From OFTM291 sp041741375 (GTDB lineage Bacteria > Gemmatimonadota > Gemmatimonadetes > Gemmatimonadales > GWC2-71-9), in the NCBI GenBank assembly GCA_041741375.1, contig JBGSKF010000073.1, positions 1 to 7,152 on the forward strand: DNA of 7,152 nucleotides, written 5' to 3'. Shown here piece after piece: positions 1 through 5,792 of this stretch. Position 1 is the stretch's first letter; each line of letters starts with the position of its first letter. Under the pieces are notes generated by a model that worked only from the letters and a program-made list of their open reading frames with translations, was not told the origin of the DNA and ran no database searches. Made by a program: the position numbers and the translations under genes.

Positions 1-475
1 CGCCCCCCGCCGCCGCGGCGCGGGCCACCACGGGCGGAGGGGCCGCGGGCGTCCTGTCGACAAGCCGTCCTGCGCTGTCGTCCCAGGAGAACCGGCCTCC
101 CAAGCGGGAGGGGAGAATCTCGCCGGCAAACTGAAGCGGGAGAAATAGAGTGTCTCCGCGCATGATGGCGCTCGCCGAGATCGGCACCGGCTCCGAACCA
201 TGCATCACCACCGGCACCCCCAGCAGGAACCGGAACGGCTCGGCCCCTATCCGGAACTCCACCCAGGCACCCCGGAACTCGGGGCTCACTCCCAGAGCAC
301 GCAGGAACGGCGCCGCGGGGATCACCGGCCCCGATCCCGGGTCGCTCCGGACCATGATCCGGGTTTCCCCGCGGGCGGTCCTCACCACCACCGCATCGGG
401 TGCCGGGGCGGCGGCCAGTGGCGCCACAGCCCCGAGCAGGATCAGAAGACCCCCCGCCGGCTTCCACCGGCTCAT
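1..475 (-). CDS. Exported protein, probable N-terminus of N-acetylmuramoyl-L-alanine amidase (partial)
   Basis: Open frame from ATG at 475 running off the left edge (158 codons visible). The first ~24 residues form a typical signal peptide: positive n-region (MSRWK), hydrophobic core (GLLILLGAVAPL) and an Ala-rich cleavage site (LAAAPA), so the product is exported. The following ~100 residues show the pattern of copper-amine-oxidase-N-like/AMIN-type stalk domains: an L-R-A-L-G segment, alternating short hydrophobic strands, then 'GDTLFLPLQFAGEIL' and 'FSWDD' near residues 107-138. An Ala/Pro-rich linker begins just before the edge. In bacteria such domains often precede an amidase_3 (Zn-dependent murein amidase) domain, and I recall this neighbour beside smpB in Gemmatimonadota; the catalytic domain itself is outside the window, so the function is inferred. 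The start overlaps the smpB stop as ATGA, implying translational coupling; a weak G-rich Shine-Dalgarno lies just upstream. Other exported stalk-domain proteins remain possible. Confidence 0.68.
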   Translation of the reverse strand, partial: MSRWKPAGGLLILLGAVAPLAAAPAPDAVVVRTARGETRIMVRSDPGSGPVIPAAPFLRALGVSPEFRGAWVEFRIGAEPFRFLLGVPVVMHGSEPVPISASAIMRGDTLFLPLQFAGEILPSRLGGRFSWDDSAGRLVDRTPAAPPPVVARAAAAGG

Positions 476-969
476 TCGCGCCCCCGGCGTGCCGAGGCCA
501 TGGCCCGCGCGACGTCACGATCGGCGATTCGTGCCTTGAGAGCCTGCCGTTTGTCGTGGAGTTTCTTTCCGCGTCCCAGAGCGAGGACGACCTTGGCCCG
601 CCCCCGCCGGAAATAGAGCTCGAGAGGGACGAGAGCGAGGCCCTTCTGCTCCACCGCACCGATCATCCGCTCGATCTCCCGCCGATGCAGCAGGAGTTTG
701 CGGGACCTCTCCGGGGCGTGATTCCAGCGGTTGCCCTGCTCATAGGGGGTGACGTGCATCCCCTCCAGCCAGACCTCACCGCGCGCCAGGCGGGCAAAGG
801 CCCCCTTGATCGAAGCCTTTCCGGCCCGGAGGGACTTCACTTCCGTTCCCGTCAGAACCACGCCCGCCTCCCAGGTGTCGAGCACCTCGTAGTCGTGCCT
901 TGCGCGGGGATTCCGGGCCACGGAGATCCTCTCATCGGGCGCACCCTCAGGGGACGATTTAGCTGCCAT
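472..969 (-). CDS. smpB: SsrA (tmRNA)-binding protein SmpB
   Basis: 165-aa SmpB, which binds the tRNA-like end of tmRNA and delivers it to stalled ribosomes for trans-translation in the cytoplasm. The family signature is complete: 'ARHDYEVLDTWEAGVVLTG' (residues 23-41), 'GTEVKSLRAGKASIKGAF' (41-58), 'GMHVTPYEQGNRWNH' (70-84), 'RKLLLHRREI' (90-99), 'GLALVPLELYF' (110-120) and 'GKKLHDKR' (134-141), followed by the basic C-terminal tail ending RRGRE that folds into the mRNA channel of the ribosome. Length is normal, with a short non-conserved N-terminal extension of about 18 residues. ATG at 969 is the furthest possible start, because an in-frame TGA lies at 973-975. The Shine-Dalgarno candidate (GGTGAG) is only 2 bases away, weaker than usual. 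A good promoter lies immediately upstream (988-1016). The stop overlaps the start of the downstream exported protein. tmRNA itself (ssrA) is not in this window. Confidence 0.97.
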   Translation of the reverse strand: MAAKSSPEGAPDERISVARNPRARHDYEVLDTWEAGVVLTGTEVKSLRAGKASIKGAFARLARGEVWLEGMHVTPYEQGNRWNHAPERSRKLLLHRREIERMIGAVEQKGLALVPLELYFRRGRAKVVLALGRGKKLHDKRQALKARIADRDVARAMASARRGRE

Positions 970-987
970 AACTCACCATCGCTGCAA

Positions 988-1016
988 AAGATAGGCCCGT
1001 GGAACAGGGGAGGCAA
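988..1016 (-). promoter_or_regulatory. Sigma-70-type promoter for smpB
   Basis: On the minus strand a -35 box TTGCCT (1011-1016) and a -10 box TATCTT (988-993) are separated by exactly 17 bases. The predicted transcript would begin near 981, giving a leader of about 12 bases before the smpB ATG. The -10 box stands out in otherwise GC-rich DNA. Confidence 0.6.
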
Positions 1017-1024
1017 CGTGCGAC

Positions 1025-1054
1025 TTGACGCCGAGCCTCGGTGTACGGTAGGTT
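1025..1054 (+). promoter_or_regulatory. Sigma-70-type promoter for tRNA-Leu
   Basis: TTGACG (-35, 1025-1030), an 18-base spacer and TAGGTT (-10, 1049-1054). Transcription would start around 1061, only a few bases before the tRNA 5' end at 1064. Its -35 lies 8 bases from the -35 of the opposing smpB promoter, so the two polymerase sites are back-to-back. Confidence 0.55.
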
Positions 1055-1063
1055 TGCCCTCCC

Positions 1064-1148
<85 letters not shown>

Positions 1149-1170
1149 GTTTCTCGGGTCAGATGCACCA

Positions 1171-1200
1171 ACGCGGGTCCGGACCTCGGACCCGCGTTTT
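1171..1200 (+). terminator. Rho-independent terminator of tRNA-Leu
   Basis: Perfect 10-bp stem ACGCGGGTCC (1171-1180) / GGACCCGCGT (1188-1197) with a 7-base loop, running into TTTT (1197-1200) and a further T-rich stretch. It begins 24 bases after the tRNA end. The T tract is on the plus strand only, so it mainly stops the tRNA transcript before it reads antisense into the Rrf2-family gene. Confidence 0.88.
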
Positions 1201-1237
1201 GCGTCTTTCCCCTGAGCCCCGCCCGGAAGAGACTGTC

Positions 1238-1687
1238 CTACGTGGTGGACGCCTGGACGAGATCGTGGACACGGGTCTCATCCTCCAGGAGAGTGGCGAG
1301 CGACACCGAGGAGAGGAAGCCGTCGATCCGTTGCTGGAGCGCCGCCCACACCGGCCGAATGGAGCACCCGGCATCCGGGTGGCAGCGCTCCTCATCAACC
1401 GGGTGGGTGATGCAGCCCGGTTCGAAGGTCTTGCGATCGGCAGCGGTCATGATGTCGCACACGGTGATGTCCTCGGGGGGCCGGGCAAGGGTGTATCCCC
1501 CCCGCGCGCCCCGCACGCTCTCCACGAGCCCCCCCCGGCGAAGCCGCAGGAGGATTTGCTCCACATAGTCGGCCGGAAGATGCTCCGTGGCGGCGATCTC
1601 CCGGGCCGAGACCGGACCCATCCCCCCCCGGCGGGCGAGGTGGATGGAGATGATGAGACTGTACTCGGTCAGTGTGGTCACGCGCAT
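1238..1687 (-). CDS. Rrf2-family transcriptional regulator with cysteine cluster
   Basis: 149-aa Rrf2-family DNA-binding regulator (relatives: IscR, NsrR, CymR, RsrR). The N-terminus 'LTEYSLIISIHLARR' is the family start; the winged helix covers about residues 25-70 with 'VSAREIAATEHLPADYVEQILLRL' (recognition region) and the wing 'VRGARGGYTLARPPEDITV' (58-76). Cys92, Cys102 and Cys108 form a C-X9-C-X5-C cluster, which in IscR/NsrR-type members binds an Fe-S cluster; Cys77 is additional. The last two cysteines keep the IscR/NsrR spacing, while the first gap is longer. It probably senses iron-sulfur status, NO or redox stress, but the ligand cannot be read from sequence. The gene follows the aspartase by 61 bases and may be co-transcribed, yet an own promoter sits in the gap and no Shine-Dalgarno precedes the ATG, suggesting a leaderless start. 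Three G7-G8 runs encode Gly-Gly pairs. Stop is TAG, convergent with the tRNA-Leu unit. Confidence 0.92.
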   Translation of the reverse strand: MRVTTLTEYSLIISIHLARRGGMGPVSAREIAATEHLPADYVEQILLRLRRGGLVESVRGARGGYTLARPPEDITVCDIMTAADRKTFEPGCITHPVDEERCHPDAGCSIRPVWAALQQRIDGFLSSVSLATLLEDETRVHDLVQASTT

Positions 1688-1693
1688 GGGGTC

Positions 1694-1722
1694 AATATGG
1701 CCCCGGGGGCATGGCGGGACAA
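1694..1722 (-). promoter_or_regulatory. Candidate leaderless promoter of the Rrf2-family gene
   Basis: Minus strand: TTGTCC (-35, 1717-1722), 17-base spacer, CATATT (-10, 1694-1699), then six bases and the ATG at 1687. Transcription would start at or next to the A of the ATG. No Shine-Dalgarno is present in those six bases (GACCCC). The spacer contains an imperfect dyad (CCCCCGGGG flanked by ATG/CCAT) that could serve as an autoregulatory operator. Confidence 0.45.
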
Positions 1723-1748
1723 GCTCCCCGACCCTGATGCCCCTGCCG

Positions 1749-3152
1749 TCAGTCCCGTTGACCAGGAACCCCGAGTTCCGTCATCGCCCGGAGATCGAGC
1801 ACCGTGTCCATCTCCGACTCGGTGAGGATCGCCTTCTGCACCACCAGTTCCCGCACCGTGAGGCCGGTGGCGATCGCTTCCTTGGCCAATCGGGCCGCGT
1901 CCGCATATCCGATTGTCGGCGCCAGGGCCGTCACCAGGGCGGGGCTCCGTTCCAGCCAGTGGGCGCACTGGGCCTCATCGGCCTGAAGCCCCCGGATGCA
2001 GCGGGTGTCGAAGACCCGCATCGCGTTGGCGAGGATCTGGGACGCGAACACGATGTTGTGGGTGATGACGGGCATCATCACGTTCAGTTGCAGTTGGCCG
2101 GCCTCCGCCGCCATCGCCACGGTGGTGTCCAGTCCGAGGACCTGATAGCACACCTGGTTCACCATCTCGGCGATCGAGGGGTTCACCTTGCCGGGCATGA
2201 TGCTGGAGCCGGGCTGCACCTCCGGCAGCAGGATCTCCGCCAGTCCGGTCCGGGGACCGCTGGCCAGGAGCCGGATGTCGTTCGCGATCTTGTTGAGGTC
2301 GAGCGTCAGCGCCCGGAGGGCTCCGCTGTAGGTGGCGATGTCGCCCATCGATTGCATCAGCTGAATCCGGTCCTCGGCCACGCGCAGATCAAGGCCCGTG
2401 ACCTCCCGAAGCGCCTCCACCATCAGCTCGGGATAGGCCGGCTCGGCGTTGAGCCCGGTGCCCACCGCGGTGCCGCCGATGTTCATGACCCGCAGCCAGT
2501 CCGCCGCCTCGGCCACCTTGGCCCGATGCCGCGCGATCGTCCGGCTGTAGGCCATGAACTCCTGGCCGAGGCGGATCGGCGTCGCATCCTGCAGGTGGGT
2601 CCGGCCCGACTTCACGATGTTGTCGAAGGCCACCCCGCGCTCCGCGAGGGCCTCCGCAAGCCCCTCCATCGCGGCGAGCAGCGCCGGGTGGGCCGCCAGC
2701 GTGGCGAGGCGCATCGCCGTGGGAATCACATCGTTGGTGCTCTGGGCCATGTTGACGTGATCATTCGGATGGATCGGGCGGTACCCGCCGCGCGGCTCCC
2801 CGAGGATCTCGTTGGCGCGGTTGGCCAGGACCTCGTTGCAGTTCATGTTGTGGCTGGTTCCCGCTCCCGCCTGGTAGACGTCCACCACGAACTGGTCCCG
2901 GTGCGCTCCCCCCAGCACCTCATCGGCGGCCTGGATGATCGCGTCGGCGAGCGATGCCTCCAGGCGACCCGTCGTCCGATGCACCACCGCGGCCGATCGC
3001 TTGATCCAGACCACGGCATCCACGAACGCCGGCAAGGGACGGAGGCCGGAAATGGGGAAGTTCTCGATGGCCCGGACCGTCTGGATGCCGTACAGCGCGT
3101 CCATCGGCACCGGCTTCTCTCCCAGGGGGTCCTTCTCGATTCGCGTGCTCAT
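1749..3152 (-). CDS. aspA: Aspartate ammonia-lyase (aspartase/fumarase superfamily)
   Basis: 467-aa member of the class II fumarase/aspartase superfamily, normal length; homotetrameric and cytoplasmic by family. Aspartase reversibly splits L-aspartate into fumarate and ammonia, feeding the TCA cycle. Motifs: 'YGIQTVRAIENFPISG' (21-36), 'GAGTSHNMN' (96-104), 'HPNDHVNMAQSTND' (128-141), 'GRTHLQDATP' (183-192) and the flexible catalytic loop GSSIMPGKVNP (315-325). Matched to Bacillus aspartase numbering (offset 2), T99, S138-T139-N140, T185-H186, the base S316, K322 and N324 are all present. YGI-T-RA at the start, HPNDHVN, GQEF and the C-terminal 'VRELVVQKAILTESEMDTVL' favour aspartase over fumarase (which has WG-QTQRS), but fumarase or dual activity is not excluded. 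ATG at 3152 has a GAAGG Shine-Dalgarno 6 bases upstream. A 23-bp palindrome lies in the 95-base gap to the upstream MBL gene; rrf2 follows. Confidence 0.85.
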   Translation of the reverse strand: MSTRIEKDPLGEKPVPMDALYGIQTVRAIENFPISGLRPLPAFVDAVVWIKRSAAVVHRTTGRLEASLADAIIQAADEVLGGAHRDQFVVDVYQAGAGTSHNMNCNEVLANRANEILGEPRGGYRPIHPNDHVNMAQSTNDVIPTAMRLATLAAHPALLAAMEGLAEALAERGVAFDNIVKSGRTHLQDATPIRLGQEFMAYSRTIARHRAKVAEAADWLRVMNIGGTAVGTGLNAEPAYPELMVEALREVTGLDLRVAEDRIQLMQSMGDIATYSGALRALTLDLNKIANDIRLLASGPRTGLAEILLPEVQPGSSIMPGKVNPSIAEMVNQVCYQVLGLDTTVAMAAEAGQLQLNVMMPVITHNIVFASQILANAMRVFDTRCIRGLQADEAQCAHWLERSPALVTALAPTIGYADAARLAKEAIATGLTVRELVVQKAILTESEMDTVLDLRAMTELGVPGQRD

Positions 3153-3177
3153 GGGTTGCCTTCATACGGGGTTGCGT

Positions 3178-3200
3178 CGATTCGCCTCCGAGGCGAATCG
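3178..3200. promoter_or_regulatory. Perfect 23-bp palindrome upstream of the aspartase gene (candidate operator)
   Basis: Arms CGATTCGCCTC (3178-3188) and GAGGCGAATCG (3190-3200) are exact reverse complements around one central base, i.e. 11-1-11. It lies 26-48 bases before the aspartase ATG and well after the stop of the MBL gene. No T tract follows on either strand, so a classic terminator is unlikely. The 11-1-11 geometry matches known NsrR-type Rrf2 operators, and an Rrf2-family gene is two genes away in the same direction; the link is inference. An mRNA hairpin (10-bp stem, 3-base loop) is the alternative. Confidence 0.6.
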
Positions 3201-3247
3201 CACGGGGTGAGTTGTCTCCGCGCCGCCGACACCGCGGCATTCCGGGC

Positions 3248-3883
3248 TCAGAGCCCGGCCAGAAAGGGGTTGTTCCTCCGTTCGGTCCCGATGGTCGTGG
3301 GTGGCCCGTGACCGGGGAGGACGGAGGTGTCATCGGGGAGCGTCAGCAACTCCCGCGCAATGCTGGCGAGGAGAGTGCCGAGGTCCCCCCCCGGAAGATC
3401 GGTGCGCCCGATCGAGCCCGCAAAGAGCACATCTCCCGCGAGCACCACCCCCTCACCCACGAAGACCACATGCCCCGGGGCGTGGCCCGGCGTGTGCCGT
3501 ACGGCAAACGCGTGGCTGCCCACCCGCACCATCTCGCCCGCGGCCAGCTCATGGTCGGGAACCGGCAACACCGGGGCATGCAACCCGAACCAGGTCGCCT
3601 GCCGGGGGACGGCCTCGTAGAGAGGACGGTCCGCGGGATGGAGCCGGATCGGGGCTCCCGTGGCCGCGGCCACCGTGCCCACGCCCAGGACGTGATCGAT
3701 GTGGGCATGGGTGAGCCAGATCTCGGTGATGCGCCAGCCGCGTCTCTCGGCCTCGCGCAGGAAGCGCTCCCCCTCCTCGCCCGGATCCACGATCACCGCC
3801 TCCCGCGTCTCCCCGACGCCGAGAAGGTAGCAGTTCTGCACGAACTGCCCGTTGGGGATCGTGACAATCTCCAGATCAGGCAC
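3248..3883 (-). CDS. MBL-fold metallo-hydrolase, glyoxalase II (GloB/YcbL)-like
   Basis: 211-aa metallo-beta-lactamase-fold hydrolase of the short glyoxalase II-like group, about the usual length for YcbL-type proteins that lack the longer C-terminal substrate domain of classical GloB. The binuclear metal site is complete: 'THAHIDH' (58-64; H59, H61, D63, H64), 'HTPGHAPGH' (130-138; H134), the bridging 'GDVLF' (D151) followed by 'GSIGRTDLPGG', and the last ligand in 'LPGHGPPTTIGTER' (H192). Likely reaction: hydrolysis of a thioester such as an S-acyl adduct of a low-molecular-weight thiol; the substrate is unknown. Persulfide dioxygenase is less likely because the length and motifs follow the YcbL type. 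The start is GTG at 3883, inside the last codons of trxB (8-base overlap, stop TGA at 3876-3878), so translation is coupled to thioredoxin reductase. This pairing suggests a role in thiol/electrophile stress. It ends in the conserved 'RRNNPFL' pattern. Confidence 0.88.
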   Translation of the reverse strand: MPDLEIVTIPNGQFVQNCYLLGVGETREAVIVDPGEEGERFLREAERRGWRITEIWLTHAHIDHVLGVGTVAAATGAPIRLHPADRPLYEAVPRQATWFGLHAPVLPVPDHELAAGEMVRVGSHAFAVRHTPGHAPGHVVFVGEGVVLAGDVLFAGSIGRTDLPGGDLGTLLASIARELLTLPDDTSVLPGHGPPTTIGTERRNNPFLAGL

Positions 3884-4832
3884 GCACGGCGGACTTCCGC
3901 TCGGCCAGGTACTTTTCCACTGCGATCACGGCCGTGGTGGCATCCCCCACGGCCGTCGTGACCTGGCGAGTCAGCTGGGATCGCAGATCACCAGCCGCGT
4001 ACAGGCCGGGGACCGAGGTCATCATCCGTTCGTTGGTGATCACGTACCCCCCGGCGTCGTGCTCGTAGTGCTCCTTGATGAGCCCGCTGTTCGGATTGAA
4101 CCCGATGAAGATGAAGCACCCGGTGACCGCAAGGGCGCGCTCGTCGCCCGTCACGGTGTCGGCCAGACGGAGTTCCTTGAGACCGGTGGGGTCCCCCAGG
4201 AGTTCCAGCACCCTGGTGTTCCACACCACCTCGATCTTCGGATTCTCGAAGGCCCGTTCCTGGAGCATCTTCGAGGCTCGAAAGGAGTCGCGCCGGTGGA
4301 TGATGTAGACCTTTTCGGCGTACCTGGTCAGGTAGGTCGCTTCCTCCACGGCGGCGTCCCCTCCCCCGACCACCGCGATGGTCTCCCCCTTGAAAAACGC
4401 CCCGTCACAGACGGCACAATAGGACACCCCGCGGCCGGCAAACTCCACTTCGCCCGGGACGCCGAGCTTGGTCGGGGTGCCCCCGGCCGTCAGGATCACG
4501 GTCGGGGCGCGATACACCCCACCTTCCGAGACCCGGACCTCGAAGGTTCCATCGGGCATCCGGTGGATGCCCTCGACATTCTCCTGCCGGATATCCGCGC
4601 CGAAGGCCTTGGCATGTTCGGTCATCTTCTCGGCGAGGTCGGGACCCAGAATGCTCATAAACCCCGGATAATCCTCGATTCTTTCCGTATTCAGCAGCTC
4701 GCCCCCCGGGATGCCCCGTTCCAGCAGGACCGCGTTGAGCATGCCGCGGCCGGCGTACATCGCGGCACAGAGTCCCGCGGGTCCGGCCCCGACCACGATG
4801 ACATCCAGGTCCTTGTCGTTCACGTCCGCCAT
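3876..4832 (-). CDS. trxB: Thioredoxin-disulfide reductase
   Basis: 318-aa low-molecular-weight thioredoxin reductase, a cytoplasmic homodimeric flavoprotein passing electrons from NADPH via FAD to thioredoxin. Domains: FAD-binding GAGPAG (15-20) and 'GGELLNTERIEDYPGF' (43-58); redox-active Cys139-Ala-Val-Cys142 in 'YCAVCDGAFFKG'; NADPH-binding GGGDAAVEEA (156-165) and HRRDSFRAS (179-187), whose arginines indicate NADPH rather than ferredoxin or F420-type use; C-terminal FAD motif 'GLYAAGDLRSQLTRQVTTAVGDA'. The frame is open up to 4907, but ATG at 4832 is chosen because GGGAAGGA lies 4 bases upstream and the family N-terminus aligns there; the extra 25 residues are charged, low-complexity and unlike the family. 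A 105-base gap separates it from the PHP gene upstream and holds a hairpin and a possible ECF-type promoter, so it may begin a new transcription unit with the overlapping MBL gene. No thioredoxin gene is adjacent. Confidence 0.96.
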   Translation of the reverse strand: MADVNDKDLDVIVVGAGPAGLCAAMYAGRGMLNAVLLERGIPGGELLNTERIEDYPGFMSILGPDLAEKMTEHAKAFGADIRQENVEGIHRMPDGTFEVRVSEGGVYRAPTVILTAGGTPTKLGVPGEVEFAGRGVSYCAVCDGAFFKGETIAVVGGGDAAVEEATYLTRYAEKVYIIHRRDSFRASKMLQERAFENPKIEVVWNTRVLELLGDPTGLKELRLADTVTGDERALAVTGCFIFIGFNPNSGLIKEHYEHDAGGYVITNERMMTSVPGLYAAGDLRSQLTRQVTTAVGDATTAVIAVEKYLAERKSAVRA

Positions 4833-4873
4833 GGTTCCTTCCCTGTGCTCGGGACGGGTTTCCCCGTCGTTCG

Positions 4874-4899
4874 GACTAACACGGTTTCGGTCCGTTCCC
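4874..4899 (-). promoter_or_regulatory. Possible ECF-sigma-type promoter of trxB
   Basis: Minus strand GGGAAC (4894-4899) and GTC (4874-4876, context AGTCCG) separated by 17 bases, about 40 bases before the trxB start. ECF promoters commonly have GGAAC-like -35 and GTC/GTT-like -10 elements, and trxBA of Streptomyces is controlled by the ECF factor SigR. The match is short and could be chance in GC-rich DNA; no sigma-70-like pair is better here. Confidence 0.25.
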
Positions 4900-4911
4900 G
4901 GTTCCATTTCC

Positions 4912-4929
4912 GGGACGACCCGTCGTCCC
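4912..4929. repeat. Inverted repeat just after the PHP gene (possible mRNA 3' hairpin)
   Basis: GGGACGAC / GTCGTCCC, perfect 8-base arms around two bases (7 bp with a 4-base loop as RNA), starting 8 bases past the PHP stop on the minus strand. No T tract follows, so it is not a textbook intrinsic terminator; it may stabilise the upstream mRNA end or attenuate read-through into trxB. Confidence 0.45.
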
Positions 4930-4937
4930 TGCGGCCG

Positions 4938-5792
4938 TCAGGCGGCGCCTGCCCCCGGGATTCCGGTGTCCCGTGCCCGATCCATCGCCTCGAGCCAGGC
5001 CCGAGGCACATCCTGCGACCCGATCAGCGCATGCCCCCCCGCGCCCGGTCCATCCCCGTGCCAGTCGCTCCCCCCGGACACCAATAGACCAAGCTCCGTG
5101 GTGCATCGCTCGATGCGCTGGCGAACCTCGGGGGAATGGGACGGATGCGCCGCCTCGATCCCGTCGATTCCATGGGCCTTCAGGTGCACCATCGCCGCCC
5201 GGGTGGCCCGTTGACCCAGGTGGGCGGCCACGGCAAGAGCACCGACCTCGTGGAGCAGCGTCGTCACCTCGTCGAGCGCGGGAAGCCGCTTGTCGATGCA
5301 GGCGGGGCGGCCACGGCCGAGGTATTTCTGAAACGCCTCCTCCACCGAGGCGACCACCCCCATGCTGACCAGGGCACGGGCCACGTGTGGCCTTCCCAAC
5401 GCTGCCGTCCCCGCCTCGGCCCGGATCTTCTCCTCCGAGAGGGGCACACCAAGATGCCCCAGGGCGCGCACCATCGCTCCAACCCGGCGCAGTCGATCCT
5501 CCCGGCACCGGGTCAGGAAGCTCTCAACTGCCATCATCTCGGGATGGAGAAAATAACCCAGAAGGTGCAATTCTCCCCAGGGCGCCGCGACCGAGAACTC
5601 GCACCCGCCGATGGTCCGGACGCCGAGGCGCTCGCCGGCGGCACACGCCTCTGTCACCCCATCGAGAGTGTCATGGTCGGTGAGGGCGATCGCCTCGAGA
5701 TCCGCCGCCGCCGCCCGGGCGACCACCTCGGCCGGAGAAAGGAGCCCGTCCGAGGCCACCGAGTGCAGGTGCAGATCGATGAAGCGGGTCAG
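4938..5792 (-). CDS. PHP-domain phosphoesterase (TrpH/YciV, RNase AM-like), probable CTG start
   Basis: 284-aa protein of the polymerase-and-histidinol-phosphatase (PHP) family, metal-dependent phosphoesterases. It most resembles the TrpH/YciV group, whose E. coli member acts on 3',5'-nucleoside bisphosphates and trims RNA 5' ends. Motifs: 'FIDLHLHSVASDG' (4-16; H8, H10, D15), 'IALTDHDTLDG' (35-45; H40), 'GGCEFS' (E65), 'HLLGYF' (from H76), 'GRPHVARAL', 'VAAHLGQ', 'GIEAAHPSHSPE' and 'GSDWHG' (241-246; D243, H245). The first motif fixes the start: the only canonical start nearby, GTG at 5759, would delete H8 and H10, while an in-frame stop lies at 5808-5810. Between them the best start is CTG at 5792, overlapping the upstream stop as CTGA and preceded 8 bases away by GGGG. 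Fourth gene of the E2 operon; a hairpin follows its stop. Exact substrate is not readable. Confidence 0.9.
   Translation of the reverse strand: MTRFIDLHLHSVASDGLLSPAEVVARAAAADLEAIALTDHDTLDGVTEACAAGERLGVRTIGGCEFSVAAPWGELHLLGYFLHPEMMAVESFLTRCREDRLRRVGAMVRALGHLGVPLSEEKIRAEAGTAALGRPHVARALVSMGVVASVEEAFQKYLGRGRPACIDKRLPALDEVTTLLHEVGALAVAAHLGQRATRAAMVHLKAHGIDGIEAAHPSHSPEVRQRIERCTTELGLLVSGGSDWHGDGPGAGGHALIGSQDVPRAWLEAMDRARDTGIPGAGAA

Noticed and set aside
1238..1687. G8/G8/G7 runs in the Rrf2 gene as phase-variation tracts
   Set aside because: All encode Gly-Gly in frame (GGG GGG), and a similar C8 run occurs in the MBL gene at 3385-3392; codon bias explains them. They do mark places where indel sequencing errors are likely.
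1587..3311. A 574-codon plus-strand open frame opposite the aspartase gene
   Set aside because: His/Arg/Gly-rich translation without recognisable motifs; it mirrors the strongly supported aspartase on the other strand, as expected from GC-biased third positions.
4833..4907. N-terminal 25-residue extension of TrxB from ATG 4907
   Set aside because: Not family-like, and a strong Shine-Dalgarno supports ATG 4832; the stretch is better read as promoter/leader DNA.
5759..5761. GTG at 5759 as the PHP start
   Set aside because: It would remove the metal-binding DLHLHS motif and has no suitably spaced Shine-Dalgarno.
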